This document shows positions 1 to 10,270 of a stretch of DNA of 64,000 nt, piece after piece (positions within the stretch are counted from its first letter, which is position 1; every line of letters starts with the position of its first letter). Under the pieces are notes generated by a model. The model was not told where the DNA came from. It worked only from the letters and a program-made list of their open reading frames with translations, and did not search any database. Both the position numbers and the translations under genes were made by a program. Origin of the DNA: Ochotona curzoniae (Eukaryota; Chordata; Mammalia; Lagomorpha; Ochotonidae); contig NW_024465369.1 in assembly GCF_017591425.1 (NCBI RefSeq), forward strand, positions 26,696,001 to 26,760,000, in the 5' to 3' direction.

Positions 1-928
1 ATTGACATGCATGAGAGCTGAATGAGACATGAGGCAGACTGGACTGGTCTGCTGTACACAGTGGCAAGAACAGGAACTAGGGCAGGGGGCAGGCCTAGTG
101 GGGGTTATTGTGAGTCGCTCCAACTAGGCTACAGCTCCCACTGGTTTATGTGAGGGCCGAATGTATGCTTGACTACAACACCCATTGATTGGTTCCAGTG
201 GAAGACAAGGCTGGAAACAGATCCGACATAACAATTGCAATCACCAGCTGATTGGAACAATGGACTGTGCCGGGCCCTGTACTTGCAAGTACACACAAGA
301 ATCTGGTCTGGGATCACCTCAGACAGTTTCTTAGGGGATCTCCCTAATTGAACTACTGGGCTCAGAACCCCAACCATGAAGAGAAGTGCAGGTTCCATGG
401 TCTGCCATGGAGTGCAAGTGTCAGAGCCGAGCCTCCTCAGAGGCTCAGACTGAGTGGTGGACAGCACAATCATGTGCACATGAAGGATATGGCAGTTCAT
501 CGGCACCTGCAGAGGATGCGTGGCACCACAACAGAGGACAGAGCAAATTGATCAACTAACCCAGCCATATGTTGGCAGTGAAAAACCGGACAAACAGAGA
601 CGGTAAGGTGGACTATGTCAGCCAGTAGATTCTACAGCGACCTCATCGTGCTTGGAATGGTGAGATTGGCAGCAATTCATAACTGTTGAACTGTCAAAAA
701 GCACTTGAGCAAGACCCTTGGAGCATGCCCCACATCAGGGACCTGGGATGGATGGGAGATTTGGTGGGGCTTCTCCCTTTATCCCCCTCATTACCCCAGA
801 TACAGAAAAAGAATGTGAAAATAATAGTCTTACCCATTTTCCGGTAGCCCTTGAACCTTTGTGCCCTAATTAATCATGTAAAGATTGTCAAAAATAAAGA
901 AATTTTAAAAAATTATACTATTTAAAAA
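1..928 (+). mobile_element. L1 3' UTR fragment, older lagomorph lineage
   Basis: Non-coding 3' part of a LINE-1. Positions about 50-240 match the G-rich block of the L1 at 18050-18240 (shared GGGGGTTATT, TAGGCT-CAGCTCCCA and GTGAGGGCCGA). Positions about 376-900 match the L1 at 4607-5150, including GGTTCCATGG, GGCACCACAACAGA and CCAGCCATATGTTGGCAG. It ends in AATAAAGAAATTTT and an A-rich tail at about 895-930. The left end continues out of the window. No ORF2 reading frame is visible, so this is a dead 3' fragment. Confidence 0.8.
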
Positions 929-930
929 AA

Positions 931-1240
931 AGGCACTTAGGTAGGCCTTGTTGTCCAGTGGGTAAGTCATTACATGGGTTCCCCTGAATCCAACATCAGA
1001 TTGTCTACATTGGAATCTCACCTCCATTCTGGATCCACCTTCTTACTAATGCATTTGGGAGGCAACAGAAGATGCACTAAATACTTGGGTTCCTGCCAAC
1101 CACATGGGAGGCTTTTGGTGGAGCCTTTTGGGGAGTGAACCAGCAAATACAAGCTCTGAGTCTCTTCTCTCTCTAGCTGTCACTCTGTCGTTCAAACAAC
1201 CATTTGAAAAATGAATAAATTGTGGTATTTATAGAAATTT
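931..1240 (+). mobile_element. CSINE, old diverged copy
   Basis: tRNA-derived SINE lying directly on the tail of the preceding L1. Recognised by the order GGCACTTAGGTAGGCCTTG head, AATCTCACCTCC, TACTTGGGTTCCTGCCA, GGGGAGTGAACCAGC, a CTCTCTCT stretch and a final AATAAATTG. It is strongly diverged; no TSD was found. Confidence 0.8.
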
Positions 1241-1245
1241 AAAAG

Positions 1246-2549
1246 TAAATAAAATATTTTTAAACAAGTACATACCTAGAAAAACAGGGAACAATAGCAA
1301 AAATGTATTATTTGGTAATTGAAAACTTAATAACACATGACCTATGAAAAAATTACATATGAAACAACGTATTACAAAGCACAATGATGAACATTTTTAG
1401 ATTCTTAGTCCTGTAATATAATAAAAAGAAGCCAAACAATCTAAGCATTTCAAATAATATCAATTATTATACTGTTTTTCTGAGTCTTGTTATATGAATA
1501 CAGATAAATGTGTATTTTTACTTTTGGTCTTTCTGGTTGTCCATAGCTACCTTTTAAGTTATAAAATCAAAAATATCTTGCAGTCCTAGATAAAAAAGAA
1601 GCATAAGTGACGTAAATTCAACTCTTTATGTTGACATTAAACTTAATTCAAATCAGCTAACTATATTTCTAAGTTCAAAAGGGAAAGGTAATAGAAACAA
1701 CATATTAGATTACTTAAGGGGAGGAAATACTTTTTCGGAATTCACATGCACTTTCACCTTTTATAATTCACGCAAAAAGTGATGGCATTGGTTCTTTACA
1801 AGACAGAGTTCTTTCTTCAGAAATACTAACAACTTTCTATTCCTGAAATAACTCTTTCCTTTGACCATCAATGAAGAATACACTTAGATGGTGATCACAG
1901 AAGTAGTTACCTGAAAAAATTACTTAGCAGGCCCGGGATTAACAGGGAAAATGTAAAGTTCTTATTACATCATCTGTCATTGCATTACAACCCAAAACAT
2001 TGAGTAGAAGTAACATTGTTACTTCAGGTTCTTTCTCTATCATTTTTTATTTTTTCCTGTCTGAAATACCTACTTCAAAGCTCCTGATCTCACATGTCTC
2101 ACGTTATCAAGGAACTGTGGGAAAATAGTATATCAATCAGATAATACTTCTGGAATGCTTTATCCTTCTTTGATATTTCCTACACATTGATACAGGGAAA
2201 AAAAGTAATATATGTATATACACAAACCGCAATGAAAAACCTGTGGTCATAAAATAGCCTACCCAATCTGGTATAGCTCTTCAGTTACTTTGGTAAAAGC
2301 AGCCAATATTGTGAGCTAATTTTTTGCAAGTGAATGATCTATTTTTACAATTCTTAACATAAGGATAACAAAAAATTGCCACTACTGCAAACTGTGTCAC
2401 TGAAATTTAGGCAGAAATCACAGCAGCTTTTCCTTGAGTTCATTCAAGCATTGAACTACACCATTTTATATTGGCCTTGTGAAACAACTTTGCTTTTACA
2501 TAATATTTCATCTTACTGCAATACTTTTACAGTTATTTATTGTAGAAAT
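1246..2549. other. AT-rich unique DNA, no feature recognised
   Basis: About 1.3 kb of AT-rich sequence with no long open frame, no tRNA- or rRNA-like segment and no repeat I could name. Confidence 0.5.
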
Positions 2550-2556
2550 TGATTTT

Positions 2557-2893
2557 GGGCCCAGCACGGTAGCCTAATGCTTAAATCCTCACCTTGCACA
2601 TGCCAAGATCCCATACAGGCACCAGTTTTAATCCCAGCAGCTCTGCTTCCCATCCAGCTCCTGCTTGTGGCCTGGGAAAGCAGTCAAGGACGGCCAAACC
2701 TTGGGACCCTGCACCCATGTGGGAGACCCAAAAGAAACTCCTGGCTCCTGGCTTCAGATCAGTGCAGCTCTAGCCATTGTGGCCACTTAGGAAGCGAATC
2801 AGCAGATGGAAGATCTTCCTCTCTGTCTCTCCTCCTTTTTGTATATCTGCCTTTCCAATAAAAATAAAATTAATCTTTAAGAAAAAGAAAGAG
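2557..2893 (+). mobile_element. CSINE, full length, middle-aged
   Basis: Starts with GGGCCCAGCACGGTAGCCTAA and keeps the B-box-like GTTTTAATCCCAGCAG, GGCCTGGGAAAGCAGTC, GGGAGACCC, GCTCCTGGCTCCTGGCTTCAG and GAAGATCTTCCTCTCTGTC. The 3' end is CCAATAAAAATAAAATTAATCTTTAAG plus an A-rich tail. A short TSD, TGATTTT, brackets it (2550-2556 and 2894-2900). The open frame through it is incidental. Confidence 0.93.
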
Positions 2894-2904
2894 TGATTTT
2901 ACAA

Positions 2905-3215
2905 TTTTTAAAATGGGGAGTGGGCTAAAGAGAAAAGGAGAAAGGCAGGGATGGGAAATGAAAAGAATAAGGAAGGAGGGAGATACCTCATCCATTGATT
3001 CCCTACTCAGGTGTCTGCTGAAGCCAGGAGCAAGGAATTCATTTTAAGTCATCCATGAGGTGACAGGGACCCAATAACTTAAGCGGTAACCTACTGCTTC
3101 CCAGGGAGCACAAGAGTAGAAAACTAGAATGAAGAGGAGAGCCAGAACTTGAACTCTGGCATTCATTCCACTATGTGATACACACACATCCTAAGCATTC
3201 ACAAACATTTGCCCC
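2905..3215 (-). mobile_element. CSINE, old diverged copy
   Basis: Minus-strand SINE of an older lagomorph type. Recognised by GATTCCCTACTCAGGTG, GAAGCCAGGAGCAAGGAATTC, GACAGGGACCCAATAACTT, CTACTGCTTCCCAGGG, GAGCCAGAACTTGAACTCTGG and CATCCTAAGCA. It lies immediately downstream of the plus-strand SINE. Confidence 0.75.
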
Positions 3216-3239
3216 ACATATTCACCTTGTTTCTCCAAA

Positions 3240-3544
3240 TAATGTAAGAAGGAGTAAAAATAATAATAATTATTGGCCAGTTTCTGACTACATGTTAGTT
3301 ATTTTAGTAAGAAGACATTCTATATGCACAGTAAGCATGAGATAGCGACTCTTTTTAATTCTATTTTTTAAAAATTTAAAATTTTTTAATTAAAAAAAAT
3401 TAACAAATTAACTACCATTTCACTGGCAGTTATTGATTCTAACCTTTTCTGTAAAGAAAATCTTTAAAAATTATTCAAACACTACAGAATAGTACCTTCT
3501 CTACTTACCCATAATTTAGTAACAAGGTAACATCTTAAGTCTCT
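3240..3544. other. AT-rich unique DNA
   Basis: About 300 bp including short TAA repeats (near 3258) and poly-A/poly-T tracts at 3360-3400. No gene seen. Confidence 0.5.
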
Positions 3545-3868
3545 TTTTTAAAATATTTGTTTAGTTATTTTTATTGGAAAGTCAGATATATAGAGAGGAG
3601 AAGAGACGAAGATCTTCCATTCGATGATCCACTCCCCAAGTGTCTGCAATGGCTGTAGCTAAGCCCATACATAGCCAGAAGCCTGAAGTGTCTTCCGGGT
3701 CTCCCATGCAGGTGCAAGATCCCAAGGTTTTGGACCATCCTCAACTGCTTTCACAGGCAACAAGCAGGGAGTTGGATGGGAAACAGGGCAAACAGGATTG
3801 GAACCTGCACCTATATGAGATCTTGGAACATGTAAGGCGAGGAGTTTAATCGCTTAGCTACCAAAATT
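3545..3868 (-). mobile_element. CSINE, middle-aged
   Basis: Minus orientation. The left end is an A/T-rich tail complement (TTTTTATTGGAAAGTCAGATATATAGAGAGGAG), followed by GAAGATCTTCCATTC, CACTCCCCAAGTG, GGTCTCCCATGCAGGTG, CAACTGCTTTC, GGGAGTTGGATGGGAA and GGCGAGGAGTTTAATCGCTTAGC, the antisense of the tRNA-like head. The open frame across it is incidental. Confidence 0.9.
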
Positions 3869-4060
3869 TCTATTTTAAATAGAGCAGTATTTGCAGTATG
3901 TTAAATATCCTTAGACAAGTGAAAGTATTATTCCTGCATATGGTTTTTTTAAGATTACATTTGTTTGTTAAATTTATTCATATTTAAGTTATTGAAAAGT
4001 TGCTTAGTAACAACATCTATATTTAGAATGTCCATCATGCTGACAGCTATCAGTAAACCT

Positions 4061-4262
4061 GCTTTTTTTTTTTTTTTTTTCATTGAAAAATGGAACTACA
4101 GGGCTGTGACTAGGCAAGGCTGGTTCCGTGGGCAGAGAAACAAGCACCGCCTTCCACTTTCCAGAGTGTGCATTATCAGGAAGTGGGAATGGGAACCTGA
4201 GGCAGGACCTGCACCAACACAGGATGTGGGCATCTTAACTGGTGCCTTGACCACTAAGCCAA
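4061..4262 (-). mobile_element. CSINE, old, internally shortened
   Basis: Starts with an 18-T run at 4063-4080 (tail complement), then AATGGAACTACAG, CCACTTTCCAGAGTG, AGGAAGTGGGAATGGGAACCTGAGGCAGGACC and TGGGCATCTTAACTGGTGCCTTGACCACTAAGCC, matching the antisense head of an old CSINE. Confidence 0.7.
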
Positions 4263-4606
4263 AGACTTGCTTTAGTGATTTATTTTTGGTCAATTTGCAT
4301 GATTTAATTACCCTCACTTTCACATGTATTTGCAAGTACTGTGCACATGTTGTGTGTTTGTACATAGAAGGGTGAGTTATGTTCAGCTTTCTCAGTATCT
4401 TTTCCTGATGAAACTAACCTTATATCTCTATTATTTATCCATATTCATGTTTTGCTTGCCTTAGTGTAGTGCAAACTCAGAGTACATTATAAGTGAAGTT
4501 AGAATATATAAAGATGCGGTGATATCATTAGATGATAAACTTTGGAAGATGCTAATGAAATATAGGCATTAATATACACTGAGTGGATATTTGTTTTAGA
4601 AGATCA

Positions 4607-5150
4607 TGAAGAGAATTGCAGGTTCCATGGCCTGACCATGGAGTGTGTGTATCAAAGCTGAGCCTACTCAGTGGCTCAGACAGAGCAGTGAACAGCATAT
4701 TCAGATGTACATGGAGAATATGGTAGTACATTGGAGCCTGCAGAGGACACCTGGCACCACAACAGACGACAGAACAAATTGATCAACTACCCCAGCCATA
4801 TGTTGGCAGTGAAAATCTGAGCAACTGGAGACACTAAGGTGGACTATGTTAGCCAGTGAATTCTGAAGAACTTTCATCATGCTTGGAATGGCGAGATTGG
4901 CAGCAATTCGTAACAGCTGAACTATCGAAATCACTTGAACAGTGCCCTCGCAGCATGTTCGACATTGGGGACCCTGGGATAGTTGGTAGGGTGGGTGTGC
5001 CTTCTCTCTTTATCTCCTTGTTTACCCCAGATACAGAAAGGAAAAAAGACAATGTGGAAGCAATGGTCTTACCCACTTTCTTGTAGCCTTTGACCCTTTG
5101 AGTCAAATCAACCATGTAAAGATCTTCAAAATTTTTAAAAAATGTTTAAA
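4607..5150 (+). mobile_element. L1 3' UTR, 5'-truncated, older lineage
   Basis: Aligns along its length with 376-925: ATTGCAGGTTCCATGG, GGCACCACAACAGACGACAG, CCATATGTTGGCAG, GGTGGACTATGTTAGCC, GCTTGGAATGGCGAGATTGG, ACCCCAGATACAGAAA, and the end ATCAACCATGTAAAGATCTTC followed by A-rich sequence. It is a short 5'-truncated insertion. Open frames on both strands are non-coding. Confidence 0.85.
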
Positions 5151-5625
5151 ATCAATGCATATGTAGTTAGGATATGGGCTGATGTTTTAACGATTCAACC
5201 CAGGTCTTGTGCCCAGATCTATTGTCTGGAGACATAGTTCTGTTACATGCAGTCAATTCAAGAAACCTCTCTGATATAATGGCAGTAATTAGGTTGGTGA
5301 CTTAGAACTTACCTCTGATTCCAGAGTCCAAATTCTTGCCTTATCTATTCTGTCTTTAAAAGGACAATATATTACTTTTCACATAAGAAAATAAATATGG
5401 TGAAGTAAAAGTTCCATAAAATTTGCTTGGCAAGTGGCAAAGAGAAACGATACTTGTCCTAGGTAATACCATTCTTCTCCCTGCTGTTTAGCCCACTTCA
5501 TTTAATGCCCTTGTAGAGGGTGATGCTACACTTTCATCCTATTTATAAAGAGAAATTGTTTCAAAGGCACTTGTCATATAAAGAGATGAGAGAATTTAAG
5601 GGTGAAACTAGCTGTACATCTAGTT
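5151..5625. other. Unique DNA, nothing recognised
   Basis: About 475 bp of AT-rich sequence without a gene, RNA or named repeat. Confidence 0.5.
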
Positions 5626-5935
5626 TTTGTTTTAGTTTTCTATGGCTGCCATAGAAAAGGACTACAAAATAAGTGTCTAACATAAAATAAATTAATTGTC
5701 TCAATAGTTCTAAAGGCTAGACGTCCATATTTGTAGATATGGACAGCACTGATTCTTTCTGAAGGCTACAAGAAAGAAGCTGTTTTATTTCTCTCATTTT
5801 GCAGATATCTGCAGTTACATTTCGGGTTCTTGTCTTACAGGCTCCACCCTACTACACCATTTTCAAAAAGGCCATATTCATAGTTACTCTTGTTAGGACC
5901 CAACACAGAAATTTCAGGAGAAACAGCTCAAACCA
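5626..5935 (-). mobile_element. Old ERVL-MaLR LTR (MLT1/MST-like), solo fragment
   Basis: The stretch TTTTCTATGGCTGCCATAGAAAAGG, then AATTGTCTCAATAGTTCTAAAGGCTAGACGTCC, TTCTTTCTGAAGGCTAC and GGCTCCACCCTACTACACC follows the reverse order of an MLT1/MST LTR, whose sense 3' end reads AGAACTGTGAGACAATAAA...TATGGCAGCC. Highly decayed; no internal retroviral sequence accompanies it. Confidence 0.65.
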
Positions 5936-6470
5936 TACCTTTTTTTCTAATTAAACAAAAAGGGATAATGCATAGCTGTTATTGCTTACGGTTAATGAAG
6001 AGTTAACAAAAAGGGACAAACTTAAAAGACTCAACAGGGAGCCTGAAGGAAAGTTAGGCAAATGAAACATAGAGTTGCAAACATGGATGGTCTTGAAGGA
6101 CTGGATGGAGGGAGCAGAGTTGGGAGACAGGAAAAGCAAATTGAGGTGACCAGAACAGCCTTTGGACTGCCTGGTTAATGGTTGCCTCTCATGCAAAATG
6201 CTACTGAGATTTTAGAAAGCATGACCAGAGAAACAGGTACAAGATGTGAACTTTGGCCTCAATTTTGAACACTAATCACTGGAAGGATGGTTAAAAAAAA
6301 ACCTAAGGGAAGAAAAGAAGAGTGAGATATTAGGATGCAGAGTCATTCTTGAATTTATCAAGAGTTAGCATCATCATGAATCACATCTTTGGAACTACTT
6401 TTGTTCAACAAACCACTTCTGAATGTTTAAAATGCAATTAGTGATATTTTCCTGTTATACATTTCCTGGA
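5936..6470. other. Unique DNA, nothing recognised
   Basis: Purine-rich stretches but no reading frame, repeat or RNA that I can name. Confidence 0.45.
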
Positions 6471-6474
6471 AACC

Positions 6475-6502
6475 AATAGGATCTAATCAATAGGATCTAA
6501 TC
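6475..6502. repeat. Two exact tandem copies of a 14-bp unit
   Basis: AATAGGATCTAATC occurs at 6475-6488 and again at 6489-6502 with no mismatch. Probably a small slippage duplication. Confidence 0.95.
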
Positions 6503-6631
6503 ATCTGTCTAAAAACAGTTTCTTTAGAACGTGTAAATAATGACAACCAACAAAATGTAAGCTGAAACCTCATTATTAACAGGGATTTTGAATAACAAAA
6601 AGCATTTAACATACTTAGAGTAATAATGCCT

Positions 6632-7001
6632 GGGGGGGTCGGCACTGTGGTATGGCAGGTAAAACTGCACCATTATACCATTGTGGCACCATCCCTGTTC
6701 CAGTTGCTTCACTTCAGCCAAGCTGCCTGCTGTTGTGCTGTGAAAAGCAGCAGAGAGTAGCCCAAGCTTTGTGTGCCCCTGCGACCCACATGATGAAGCC
6801 CCTGGCAGGGCCAGTCCCAACTGTTGCAACCATCTGTGGAGTCAGTGGATGGAAGGAAGATCTCTCTCATTCTCTCGGTTTCCCTGTCTTTCTCCCTCTC
6901 TCGCGCGCGCTCTCATTCTCTCACTGTGTGTGTCTGTCTGTCCATCTCTTCCTTTCTCTCTTTAACCCTGAGTTTCAAATAAATAAATCTTAAAAAAAAA
7001 G
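6632..7001 (+). mobile_element. CSINE, old, with expanded CT/TG region
   Basis: GGGGGGTCGGCACTGTGG head, GAAAAGCAGCAGAG, TAGCCCAAGC, GTGGAGTCAGTGGATGGAAG, then a long TCTC/GTGT-rich segment (about 6862-6962) and a 3' end of AATAAATAAATCTT plus nine A. The pyrimidine-rich part has grown by slippage. Confidence 0.85.
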
Positions 7002-7560
7002 ACTGGTGCTTGGCATACTGAAATGATACGTAAGTGCTTGCTAATATCATTAGACAATTTTTAATCCTTCAGAGAGTAAATAAAAGAAAACAAAGTAAAA
7101 GTGGATTGAAAGTGTTTATTCTGAGCTCCTGCCAAATTAATGAATCTGTTTTCAGGTGCTGTGATAACCATCTCTGCTTAAAAACATCTCATTATTAGTA
7201 TGTGAAAGATAAAACACAGTTTTAATGATTCAACATATAATCGACAAATTAAATGCCTGTTCCTTTCAGGTTTTTAGAAAACTGTGTTAATAAATAGTGA
7301 TTCATTAAGTCACTGCAAATTAAAAAAAATCTAGAAACATAAAAGATTAATTTGAATTGCATATTTCAGGAAGTAAAAAGTTGAAATACTGAGAATTTTA
7401 ATTGACATTGATTTCCACTTGATAATGTTATATTATGGTCAAGTTACTGAGATAAAAATCATATTGAATATTTTTAAATGAAGATTAAAGCAAGGTGTTA
7501 TATTAATATTGTGTATATTACATATATGTAAGTTCTACTACCATAATTCTTAATACATTA
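7002..7560. other. AT-rich unique DNA
   Basis: About 560 bp, strongly AT-rich, with no gene or named repeat. It contains the insertion site and left TSD copy of the next SINE at its right edge. Confidence 0.5.
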
Positions 7561-7577
7561 GAAATAAGCTGAAAGTC

Positions 7578-7920
7578 TGGGCCCGGCGCGGTGGCGCAAG
7601 TGGTTAAAGGTCCTCGCCTTGCACGCCCGGGATCCCATATGGGCGCCGGTTCTAATCCCGGCAGCCCCGCTTCCCTTCCAGCTCCCTGCCTGTGGCCCGG
7701 GAAAGCAGTTGAGGACGGCCCAAAGCTTTGGGAACCTGCACCCGCGTGGGAGACCCGGAAGAGGCTCCTGGCTTCGGATCGGCATAGTATCGGCCCGTTG
7801 CGCTCACTTGGGGAGTGAATCATCGGACTGAAGATCTTCCTCTCTGTCTCTCCTTCTCCTCTCTGTATATCTGCCTTTCCAATGAAAAAATAATAAAAAT
7901 AAATCTTTAAAAAAAAAAAA
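7578..7920 (+). mobile_element. CSINE, very young copy (sublineage A)
   Basis: Full-length, CpG-rich, near-consensus copy. The head GGGCCCGGCGCGGTGGCGCA carries the A box, and GGTTCTAATCC is the pol III B box. The rest is the usual body and a tail of AATAAATCTTTAAAA. A perfect 17-bp TSD, GAAATAAGCTGAAAGTC, flanks it at 7561-7577 and 7921-7937. It shares diagnostic changes with copies at 13097, 14359, 30272 and 52388 (GGCGCAAGTGG head, ATCGGCATAGTATCGG). The terminal AATAAA preceding the tail reads AATGAAA, as at 52388. Intact CpGs and the perfect TSD imply a recent insertion. Open frames through it are incidental. Confidence 0.97.
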
Positions 7921-7974
7921 GAAATAAGCTGAAAGTCAATTTTGTGTCTATAAATTCCACTTAAACATTTGTTA

Positions 7975-8345
7975 GGCAGGCATTGTGGGATCACAGGTTA
8001 AGCTTCTGCTTGGAATGGTCACATCCCTATATGAGTGCCAGCTCCTGTTTCCAATTCAGTTTCCTGCTAATGTAGCGTGGAAGGCAATGAATGATGGTCC
8101 ACATGCTTGGGTCCTTGGGTTTCTGCTACCTGCCTAAGAGACCTAGAACTCCTGATTGCTGGTGTTGGTCTGGTCTCGCCCTTTTCTGAGGATTTGCAGA
8201 GAGAAACCATGAATAAATAAACCATGAATAAAACCGTGAACCAATCTCTCTCTCTCTGTCTCTCTCTCTCTCTCTCTCTTTCTCTGTGTGTGTGTGCCTT
8301 CTACTGTAACTGTTACTGTTTTTCAAATAAATTGAATTCTTTCAA
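7975..8345 (+). mobile_element. CSINE, old, with (CT)n tract
   Basis: GGCAGGCATTGTGGGATCACAGGTTAAGC head, GCTCCTGTTTCCAATTCAG, GGTCCACATGCTTGGGTCC, a near-pure CT tract at about 8244-8285 followed by GTGTGTGTG, and AAATAAATTGAATTC at the end. A small duplication (CCATGAATAAA twice, near 8207 and 8222) sits before the CT tract. Confidence 0.75.
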
Positions 8346-8389
8346 AATTGGCTGGGGGAGTATAAACAAAATATTGAATTTTGGGAAAG

Positions 8390-8695
8390 AACATTGTGGT
8401 GGATGTTTACACTCTATTTGGGACATTCAAATCTCATGTTGATTCAAGTTCCAGCCACTCTGCTTCCAGTTTAGTTTCCTATTAATGAACCTCCAAGAGA
8501 CAACTCAAATACGTGGGTTCCTGTCACCCAAGGACACTCTTCACCTGAATGGATTTCTGGTTCCTAAGTGTTGATCTTACTCAGATCTGTCTATCACAGA
8601 CATGTGGGGAGTGAACCAGCGGATGGAAGATCTTTCACTATTTTTTTTCTCTTACTTAGCTTTTTAAGTACACAAAATAAATGAACATTTAAATC
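8390..8695 (+). mobile_element. CSINE, old diverged copy
   Basis: CATTGTGGTGGATGTTTACAC head, TTCCAGCCACTCTGCTTCCAG, AAATACGTGGGTTCCTGTCACC, GTGGGGAGTGAACCAGCGG, ATGGAAGATCTTTC and a final AAATAAATGAACATTTAAATC. It follows the previous SINE at about 50 bp. Confidence 0.75.
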
Positions 8696-9051
8696 TTTAT
8701 TTAGTGGTTTTCTTGGAAGTTTTATGTTGAGTATGCACCTTCAGAACTTTGGCATGATTCTATGTTAGTATTCTCTTTATTCATCTTACATGTCAGTTAG
8801 TACTGTTCAATATTGCTGCTATTGTTTTATATGGTTTTACCTACAATTTGACCACTTTATATATATTTTAACCCTGGGTTTAAAGTAATAGTTACAATCA
8901 CAGTCAACACATCCTAAATTCATACCCACAAGATATATTTATAAATTTGCTAAATTTTTTCTCTGTAGTACTTGAGTTTATAAGGTGTCTTCAGTGAGTG
9001 TCCAGATTAAGATTGAAGTTCTCACAGTAGTTTACCAACTGAAGATACAGT
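8696..9051. other. AT-rich unique DNA
   Basis: About 355 bp without a recognisable gene or repeat. Confidence 0.5.
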
Positions 9052-9067
9052 AAAAGAACTTGGTATT

Positions 9068-9382
9068 GGGCCCTACACAATAGTCTACTGGCTAAATCCT
9101 AGCATTGTATGCCTAGGATTCCATATGGGTGAGAGTTCATGTCCCAGCAGCCCCGCTTCCCATCCAGCTCCCTGTTTGTGGTCTAGGAAAGCAGTTGAGA
9201 ACAGTCCAAAGCCTTGGGATCCTACACCCAAGTGGGAGACCAGGAGAATGCTTCGGGCTCCTAGCTTCAGATCAGCGCAGCTCCAGCTATTGAGGCCACT
9301 TGGGGAGTGGAAGATCTTCCTGTCTTTATCTCCTTTTCTCTGTACATCTGTGTTTCCAATAAAAATAAATTAATCTTTAAAA
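9068..9382 (+). mobile_element. CSINE, middle-aged, full length
   Basis: Begins GGGCCCTACACAATAGTC and ends CCAATAAAAATAAATTAATCTTTAAA. A perfect 16-bp TSD, AAAAGAACTTGGTATT, is present at 9052-9067 and 9383-9398. The ORF reading through the body is not a gene. Confidence 0.95.
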
Positions 9383-9569
9383 AAAAGAACTTGGTATTAT
9401 TATTTATGTCTTTATTCCCACATGTCAGAGAAAAATTCCAGACCAAATCATATTAAAATCATTCAAAAACACTCAATGCCTTGGCATTATTTAACGTTTC
9501 TTTCATGATTCTGATGTGTGATTAAAATGAAAAACACATAAAGCAATATTATGCTTTTAAAAGTTGAAT

Positions 9570-9872
9570 TATCCTGGTGTAGTGGGTGAAGCCTGCACCT
9601 GCAACACCAGTGTCCCATATAGGGGTGCTGATTCAAGACCTAACTGCTTCAGTTTGGCCCTGCTCTCTGTAACTGGCTCAGGTTCTTGAGTTATATGTGC
9701 ATGTGAGAGCCAGAAGAAGTTCTGGAATCTGGCTTTGGACTGGCACCAGCCTGGCACAGCCTTGGCCGTTGTGTCCACTTCAGGAGTGATTCAGGACATG
9801 GAAAATTTCAGGTTTTGTCCCTCTTCTCTTAAAGTCTAACTTTCAAACAAAATAAACTATTTTTTGTAAAAA
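9570..9872 (+). mobile_element. CSINE, old diverged copy
   Basis: TCCTGGTGTAGTGGGTGAAGCCTGCACCTGCAACACC is the tRNA-like head, followed by CCCATATAGGGGTGCTGATTC, GGCTTTGGACTGGCACCAGCC, GCCGTTGTGTCCACTTCAGGAGTGA and AACAAAATAAACTA. Moderately diverged. Confidence 0.8.
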
Positions 9873-9892
9873 AGTGAAATAGTCATTTGTAT

Positions 9893-10262
9893 TGCTATGG
9901 TGTCAGTTGTAATGTCTCATTTTTCACATCTGATTAGTTCTGTTTTTTCTTAGTCTAGCTAAAGTTTATCTTCCCAAAAGTCTAGGTATTAATTTATCTT
10001 TTGTCTTCTTTAGTTTCTTCATTTATGTTTTCTCTAATTTTCATTATTTGTTTTCCCACACCCTGTGAATTTTGGTCTTATTTGTCCTTGTTTTTGTTGT
10101 TGCTGTTTTGTTTTTGCTTGGGTTTTGAAAAATTTATTTGGTTGTTTTTAGCTACTTGAGGAGCAGTATTTGAATCCTTTGTTCTTTTTTGTTTTGTTGT
10201 ATCTGTAACTTTTAGTTTAGTTTATTCACATTTGTCCTAAGTAATCATTTAATTTCCCTTTT
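9893..10262 (-). mobile_element. Old L1 ORF2 relic (antisense)
   Basis: GGTGTCAGTTGTAATGTCTCATTTTTCA, then TCTTAGTCTAGCTAAAGTTTATC and a T/G-rich stretch match the antisense of the mammalian L1 reverse-transcriptase region. The frame is broken by stops and indels. It is interrupted at its right end by the composite insertion at 10271-11030. Confidence 0.75.
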
Positions 10263-10270
10263 GATTTCTT

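Noticed and set aside
3965..4375. A 136-codon plus-strand frame
   Set aside because: Mostly antisense SINE including the T run that gives poly-phenylalanine. No domain seen.
5626..5935. Intact endogenous retrovirus
   Set aside because: The MaLR pieces here, at 14195, 19195, 22262 and 27645, are decayed solo LTR fragments with no gag, pol or env sequence nearby.
7578..7660. tRNA gene
   Set aside because: A and B boxes are present, but they belong to the SINE head. The cloverleaf is incomplete and the same head occurs dozens of times.
7518..7994. A 158-codon frame and several overlapping frames on both strands
   Set aside because: All lie in the young CSINE and its flanks. The same residue strings recur at 13097, 14359, 30272 and 52388.
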